A stretch of DNA of 5,333 bases from contig JBJXGP010000135.1 in NCBI GenBank assembly GCA_046160425.1, forward strand, positions 1-5,333, in the 5' to 3' direction. Shown piece by piece: positions 4,901 through 5,333 of this stretch (within the stretch, counting starts at the first letter, position 1; each line of letters begins with the position of its first letter). The stretch is from JAQCEJ01 sp046160425. GTDB lineage: Bacteria; Planctomycetota; Planctomycetia; Planctomycetales; Planctomycetaceae. The notes under the pieces were generated by a model that saw only the letters and a list, made by a program, of their open reading frames with translations, made no database searches and was not told the origin of the DNA. The position numbers were made by a program, and so were the translations under genes.

Positions 4901-5333
4901 ATGTCTCACCGCAACTACATGCTAGGCTTCATTGTGATCGGAGTTCTCTCCTTCGGCGCGAAACCGAACTTCGCCGACGATGCACCAGCGACGACTCCGC
5001 GCGAACCGCGGCAAGCCATCGAAAAAGGGCTCGAATTTCTCGTCGTGGATTCCGTCAAATGGAAGAAAGAACACAACTGCGCCACGTGCCATCACGGGAC
5101 CATGACGACCTTTGCTCTGACGGAGGCGAAGTCGCTGGGGTTCCCGTTCGCCGAAGGGGCGCTAGAGGAAAATGCCACATGGAGCAAAGACCGCTGGATG
5201 GCGAAAATCGATAGTCCTCGCGATACTCGCGCGGGCCACAGCATGGTCAACACGCCCGCCATTTACCTCGCGCTCATGGCCCTTGCCAATCCCAAGCAGG
5301 AATCGCTTTCACCTGACGATCTCAAGAGAATCG
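4901..5333 (+). CDS. Exported CxxCH heme-motif protein, N-terminal part (partial); cyclase-like family
   Basis: The frame is open from ATG 4901 to the right edge (144 residues). Residues 1-25 look like a Sec signal peptide (H3, R4, then MLGFIVIGVLSFGA, likely cleavage after NFA). After a short linker comes REPRQAIEKGLEFLVVDSVKWKKE, then C60-A-T-C63-H64-H65-G, a c-type heme attachment motif. TPAIYLALMALANP (about 117-130) reads as helical hairpin repeat. The combination of AIxKGLxFL, KWxKExxCATCHHG and later helical repeats matches, from memory, planctomycete proteins annotated as squalene-hopene cyclase/prenyltransferase-repeat proteins with a heme-binding start. Those are probably periplasmic and of unproven function, so no enzyme activity is claimed. 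The ribosome binding site is weak (GAGA at about 4889-4892). The gene is separated from the protease operon by 329 nt and probably transcribed on its own. Confidence 0.8.
   Translation, partial: MSHRNYMLGFIVIGVLSFGAKPNFADDAPATTPREPRQAIEKGLEFLVVDSVKWKKEHNCATCHHGTMTTFALTEAKSLGFPFAEGALEENATWSKDRWMAKIDSPRDTRAGHSMVNTPAIYLALMALANPKQESLSPDDLKRI

Noticed and set aside
4828..5214. Plus-strand open frame of 128 codons over the CxxCH gene
   Set aside because: It is out of frame with the frame that carries a signal peptide and the CATCH motif, and its product is rich in Arg with no domain.
1..5333. CRISPR array, tRNA, rRNA or insertion sequence
   Set aside because: No regularly spaced direct repeats, no tRNA- or rRNA-like sequence and no transposase or paired terminal repeats with duplications were seen.

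Overview
The window looks like chromosomal DNA from a member of the Planctomycetota. The evidence is the pairing of an ECF-type sigma factor with a Hanks-type Ser/Thr kinase in place of an anti-sigma factor, the two trypsin/PDZ proteins of a type familiar from this phylum, and an exported protein with a CxxCH heme motif that resembles planctomycete cyclase-like 'c-type heme' proteins. This is recognition by eye and no species is claimed.

Layout. Positions 1-986 (minus strand) hold the N-terminal 328 residues of a Ser/Thr protein kinase that runs off the left edge. A 166-nt gap (987-1152) carries an unusual cluster of CAYAACC half-sites, including a perfect 11-bp inverted repeat. Positions 1153-1728 (minus strand) encode a small ECF sigma factor. 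A 333-nt divergent region (1729-2061) holds three short dyads. On the plus strand, 2062-3528 encodes a membrane-anchored, HtrA-like trypsin/PDZ protease with an intact catalytic triad. It overlaps by ATGA with 3525-4571, which encodes an exported trypsin-like protein. There a PDZ domain is nested inside the protease fold, the catalytic His position is Ser and the nucleophile position is Cys. A 329-nt intergenic region (4572-4900) has a REP-like GC-rich hairpin, a second dyad and a weak promoter candidate. Positions 4901-5333 hold the start of an exported CxxCH protein that runs off the right edge.

How the genes may work together. The sigma factor and kinase probably form a phospho-signalling module. 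The sigma factor's region 2.2 has lost the acidic 'DAED' residues and has threonines directly beside that site. This is what would be expected if the neighbouring kinase supplies the missing negative charge, by analogy with the EcfP/PknT type of system. The divergent two-gene protease operon pairs an apparently active protease with a probable pseudoprotease or scaffold, and could be an envelope quality-control output of the module. That link is inferred only from adjacency. The most interesting points are the nested-PDZ Cys-for-Ser protein, the DAED-less sigma factor next to a kinase, and the repeated CAYAACC sites between sigma factor and kinase.
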